15,940 nucleotides of DNA, taken from the NCBI GenBank assembly GCA_002254385.1, contig NJDO01000038.1:1-15940 (forward strand), written 5' to 3'. A model generated the notes under the pieces. The model was given only the letters and a program-made list of their open reading frames with translations, searched no databases and was not told where the DNA came from. This document shows, piece after piece, positions 13,901-15,940 of this stretch; within the stretch, counting starts at the first letter, position 1; each line of letters opens with the position of its first letter. Made by a program: the position numbers and the translations under genes. Source of the stretch: Thermoplasmatales archaeon ex4484_6. GTDB lineage: Archaea; Thermoplasmatota; Penumbrarchaeia; Penumbrarchaeales; Penumbrarchaeaceae.

Positions 13901-15940
13901 ATCATCGACATTCCGGGAACGGGTTCCCCGCTTTCGGATGAGAGCACAACCCCGGTTGTCCGGTGTTCATCTTCGAAGATTTCCCCGCGAGGCACCGCGA
14001 ACGTTCCGATACTGTGGTCTGTCAGGATGAAACCGCATCCCCAATAACCGAAACCATGCTCGCTGCAGAGAACATCGATGCCGGAGTCCGTGAGTTCCCT
14101 CATCCACCCCGTCTCATGCTCGTTCGGGGTCGCAACCTGATACGAGATATCCCTCCCCCAAGGGGGTTCATGAATGAAAAGGTCCACCTGGTATCCTTTT
14201 TCTCTTATATCCATAATGGATGCGGCGATCCTCTCCGAAGTTAGAGCCGGAAGGACTATGGTTGCCTTTCTTCGAACGTTTCCGGTCAATTCATCCAGCA
14301 TCAGAGGGTCCTTGAAGCTGAGGGTGCAGTTCCCCGCATCCCCTTCATCCGACATCACAAGCCCAAGAGGCAACGCGGCGTCCCCGACAGTCTTCCATCC
14401 GCCGAGATCGTTCAGGGACATGACCCGCCCTAGCACGACCCCCTTCGGCAGAGGTCCAAGGTCGTGTTCCCTTCCCCATGAGAGCCGGTCCACTTCTCTG
14501 TTGCCCCTGTCCACAAGGACCAGTTCACCTCCATTGTTCGGAAGGTTGATGGGGGCCATTCCTTCAACCCTGCAGGACCTGACACGATCATCGTCGATCA
14601 CGGACAGGTCGGGATCGGCCCCCTCCCTGTCCCTGTAGGCTCCGGGGTCCATGGATATCGTGATCTCGTTCTTTCCACCTTTAATGGACCATGGGATAAC
14701 GACCATTCCAGCTCCCCGTACAAGACCGAACCCTCTGAGGTCTCCCGAGGTGCCGGGGGAACGGATGGAGACGAACTCTCCCGGACCCTCCGGTCCGGGA
14801 TCAACGAGGACCCTGGAGATCACCGCGGTGTCGGCTTCCACGACCCAGTCAAGGTTCGAATCGGTATCCAGAGGAGTGCCTTCACCGTTCGTTCTGCGCC
14901 TGATGACGGTTCCATGGGTGGCTTCCGGGAATGATGCCCTCTCATCTTCCGGAACATGGGGCGGGAGCATACATCTTTTCAGGGTCACACTGTCGATGCC
15001 ATCTCTGAACCTGGTCGAGAGGAAAAGATCATCCCCCCTCGACAGATAAAGGGATCCCGCCGTGTTCTTCATCCTCATGGATACTGGCCCGGCATTATCG
15101 ACCCGGAATACCGGTTCTTCCGGTGAAGCATGTTCCGCCCCCTCTTCCCCCCAGACGACCAATGCGGACCCATCCGGGGACAGGGATGCTCCGTCCGGGA
15201 ATTCTATGCTGTCATCACCCATTCCCAGCCGGATTCCCGAGAGGTCCACCTCGAGGCTCGTTGGGTTCATGATCCTGACGAAGCATCCGTCCCTCGTTTC
15301 GTTCCAGAGGACCTCGGTGATGAGCAGTGACGAGACACCTTCACCGGGATGGGTGGGCAAGATCTCCACCATCCTTTTCCAATCGTTGTCGGAGCTGTTG
15401 TATTCCTTGATCAGATCACCGGGGTCAAGGCTGACCTCGAGGGAGAAATTGCCTTCCAGATCGAGTGTATCCAGCATGAAGGAGAAGCTCCTTCTGGAAG
15501 TGGGTTTGAGATCCTCAAGCTCCAACCACTGTTCCTCCACGGGGAGTCCCGCGGGTCCTTCAACTGCGTTGTACAGGGCCGCATGCAGCATCGTGGAACC
15601 GCCCGATATCTCCCCCGAACATTTCACCTGACCTTTCAGCTCGATGAAGGAACCTTCCGGAAATCGGGAGCTCTCGAAACCATCAAGGAACGGTCCATCG
15701 ACGATGAGCTCCGCGTTGAAGGAGGGGATGTATGCATTGAACGAGCTCTCGAATTCGAGAAAGGGCAGGTCATCCCAGAACACCCTTATCCGGAAATCGC
15801 ATGTATGGGAGATGCCGAGGTCCCCGGGTGCCCGGATCGTTACGCTCTCGGTAAATGGGGCCGATCCATTCCCCACGGAAATGTTGAACATTTCGGGTGA
15901 AGCACTCCATGAACCGTTCAGGGGTTCAACAAGGAGAATC
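10948..15940 (-). CDS. Giant membrane-anchored surface protein: lamin-tail-like domains plus four phospholipase-D-like modules (5' end outside window)
   Basis: The frame is open to the right edge; the first in-window Met (15889-15891) is used only for numbering (1647 residues). In order: a beta-sandwich resembling CARDB (about 1-178, ending YNSSDND); lamin-tail-like domain 1 (188-308: LLITEVLW, VDLSGIRL, FPDGASLSPDGSALVV); a weaker lamin-tail-like domain 2 (355-475); two degenerate PLD-like modules (541-675 and 720-870); lamin-tail-like domain 3 (899-1030: VRIMNLGDDPLDISGYYL); two intact PLD modules (1096-1258 and 1303-1492); a juxtamembrane beta region (1495-1595); a transmembrane helix (about 1608-1630); and a basic cytoplasmic tail. 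The intact modules show HxKxxxxD: H1200-K1202-D1207 followed by ISSDN, and H1440-K1442-D1447 followed by LSSFN. The bulk is therefore outside the cell. Likely activity is phosphodiester hydrolysis (phospholipid or nucleic acid); the substrate is not readable from sequence. Confidence 0.88.
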   Translation of the reverse strand, partial: ILLVEPLNGSWSASPEMFNISVGNGSAPFTESVTIRAPGDLGISHTCDFRIRVFWDDLPFLEFESSFNAYIPSFNAELIVDGPFLDGFESSRFPEGSFIELKGQVKCSGEISGGSTMLHAALYNAVEGPAGLPVEEQWLELEDLKPTSRRSFSFMLDTLDLEGNFSLEVSLDPGDLIKEYNSSDNDWKRMVEILPTHPGEGVSSLLITEVLWNETRDGCFVRIMNPTSLEVDLSGIRLGMGDDSIEFPDGASLSPDGSALVVWGEEGAEHASPEEPVFRVDNAGPVSMRMKNTAGSLYLSRGDDLFLSTRFRDGIDSVTLKRCMLPPHVPEDERASFPEATHGTVIRRRTNGEGTPLDTDSNLDWVVEADTAVISRVLVDPGPEGPGEFVSIRSPGTSGDLRGFGLVRGAGMVVIPWSIKGGKNEITISMDPGAYRDREGADPDLSVIDDDRVRSCRVEGMAPINLPNNGGELVLVDRGNREVDRLSWGREHDLGPLPKGVVLGRVMSLNDLGGWKTVGDAALPLGLVMSDEGDAGNCTLSFKDPLMLDELTGNVRRKATIVLPALTSERIAASIMDIREKGYQVDLFIHEPPWGRDISYQVATPNEHETGWMRELTDSGIDVLCSEHGFGYWGCGFILTDHSIGTFAVPRGEIFEDEHRTTGVVLSSESGEPVPGMSMIGTFLLNADWYDPSHLLDSVRPVVPFMNNTMDPGTLRDSEYHEVRTIMGWGVDPSSFVGPAADLEVLHERGPLDMTTLGEFLRSGVSLDLVLGDGNCRVKDMSAVEMISREKELVQDGRHCLDPGALGEDLLSRTAALMDVLHASGSEPDVALEGPSISEVPGNNVWIWDGGLALSVMEDPHSGIPCWVVILTGDEGGRNDIIWPFETGRSPLPYGFLPAGAADDAMFMDPDGTDGDVILDRIYFDTYLRDDPDEAVRIMNLGDDPLDISGYYLTDDEGMGLSSDGVARLPEGTVILPGDCLWLARDHGAFRFQFGVPPDLSLFNSTSGPIMRVCSGDLRLANSNDSVALRDRYGRVIDVVPYGGTEWKNLWPHCIGGSWSGEAVPAPGWGRILHRKLTWNGIGVPEVNGAGDWVSVRPLYPGQSEIGPFGTRAITSMKVGVCPESGSELLDEMISGARNSIHVNVYELTSRWIAASLVGSAQRGVEVKVILEGGPVGGTTSFSELAADMLTEGGVEVRWMSNDIPEDIRDRYRYDHAKYIVADGERALISSDNFKDTSFPRKGCGTGSTRGWVIAVESQGIASDLERVFGSDWAGADMIPNNPDRDMEDAETDWFGSVYGECGGMENTSPFEVEKASTGQILISPDHLSLPGNPLIESIRNARSSIDMELLDLSMNFDLGGVKPTEGALKEWDVDAGTSPVTNPYINELVRAAARGVKVRILLDGSDFNGDGERDSDPLVKWLNTIAGELDIEDSLKVRSLPIPFMDGEREIALLHNKGALFDGRQVWLSSFNWGPTSCLENREVGILIDSPETAGYLKGMFEHDWGATILDDLDLEVRRASLTRIDRNNMECGISLDVRWEGHEDLMIFVVADEGSSSCRESESIPPGFDGTVHFDFGMGVREGEGRVSIGFISGDRSYEGIVIPLTESESYGEGYAHNIFTQPFIPLLLISSAAILISLGRSFIARKKGREPSGSVFPAEE

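Overview
The window reads as a euryarchaeal chromosome segment, most likely from the Thermoplasmatota. The lineage is inferred; the archaeal domain is not in doubt. It carries an archaeal RPA with its RPA-associated partner, a PCNA clamp, a proteasome-activating nucleotidase (PAN), an archaeal methionyl-tRNA synthetase and an HTH-10 regulator. Starts are preceded by TATA-like boxes with very short leaders or by GGAGG/GGTG ribosome-binding sites. I see no rRNA, tRNA, CRISPR array, insertion sequence or integrase, so this is mostly core genome. No gap between genes exceeds about 200 bases.

Layout from left to right. (1) A leftward TPR protein runs off the left edge. It has a ParB-like N-terminal peptide, a long acidic/proline linker and an apparent one-base frameshift. 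(2) Divergent from it is a two-gene rightward operon, RPA and RPA-associated protein, with overlapping stop and start. (3) metG follows with its own, probably leaderless, promoter. (4) The leftward PAN gene converges on metG, with 8 bp between the stops. (5) Divergent from PAN is an HTH-10 regulator with a C-x2-C-x7-C cluster, followed by iscS and iscU. (6) A small two-pass membrane protein comes next. (7) Converging on it is leftward PCNA. (8) Upstream of PCNA is a giant leftward cell-surface protein that is cut by the right edge. It combines lamin-tail-like domains with four phospholipase-D-like modules, two degenerate and two intact, and has a C-terminal membrane anchor.

Functional reading. 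RPA/RPAP and PCNA belong to DNA replication and repair, PAN to protein turnover, MetG to translation and IscS/IscU to Fe-S cluster assembly. The most unusual points are four. The IscS-like protein has Asp in place of the PLP-binding Lys and further pocket changes, yet keeps the sulfur-carrying Cys and sits directly before IscU. A cysteine-cluster regulator lies just upstream, which suggests an archaeal counterpart of IscR-type control. The surface protein pairs dead and live PLD modules with lamin-tail-like domains. The TPR protein carries a ParB-like peptide.
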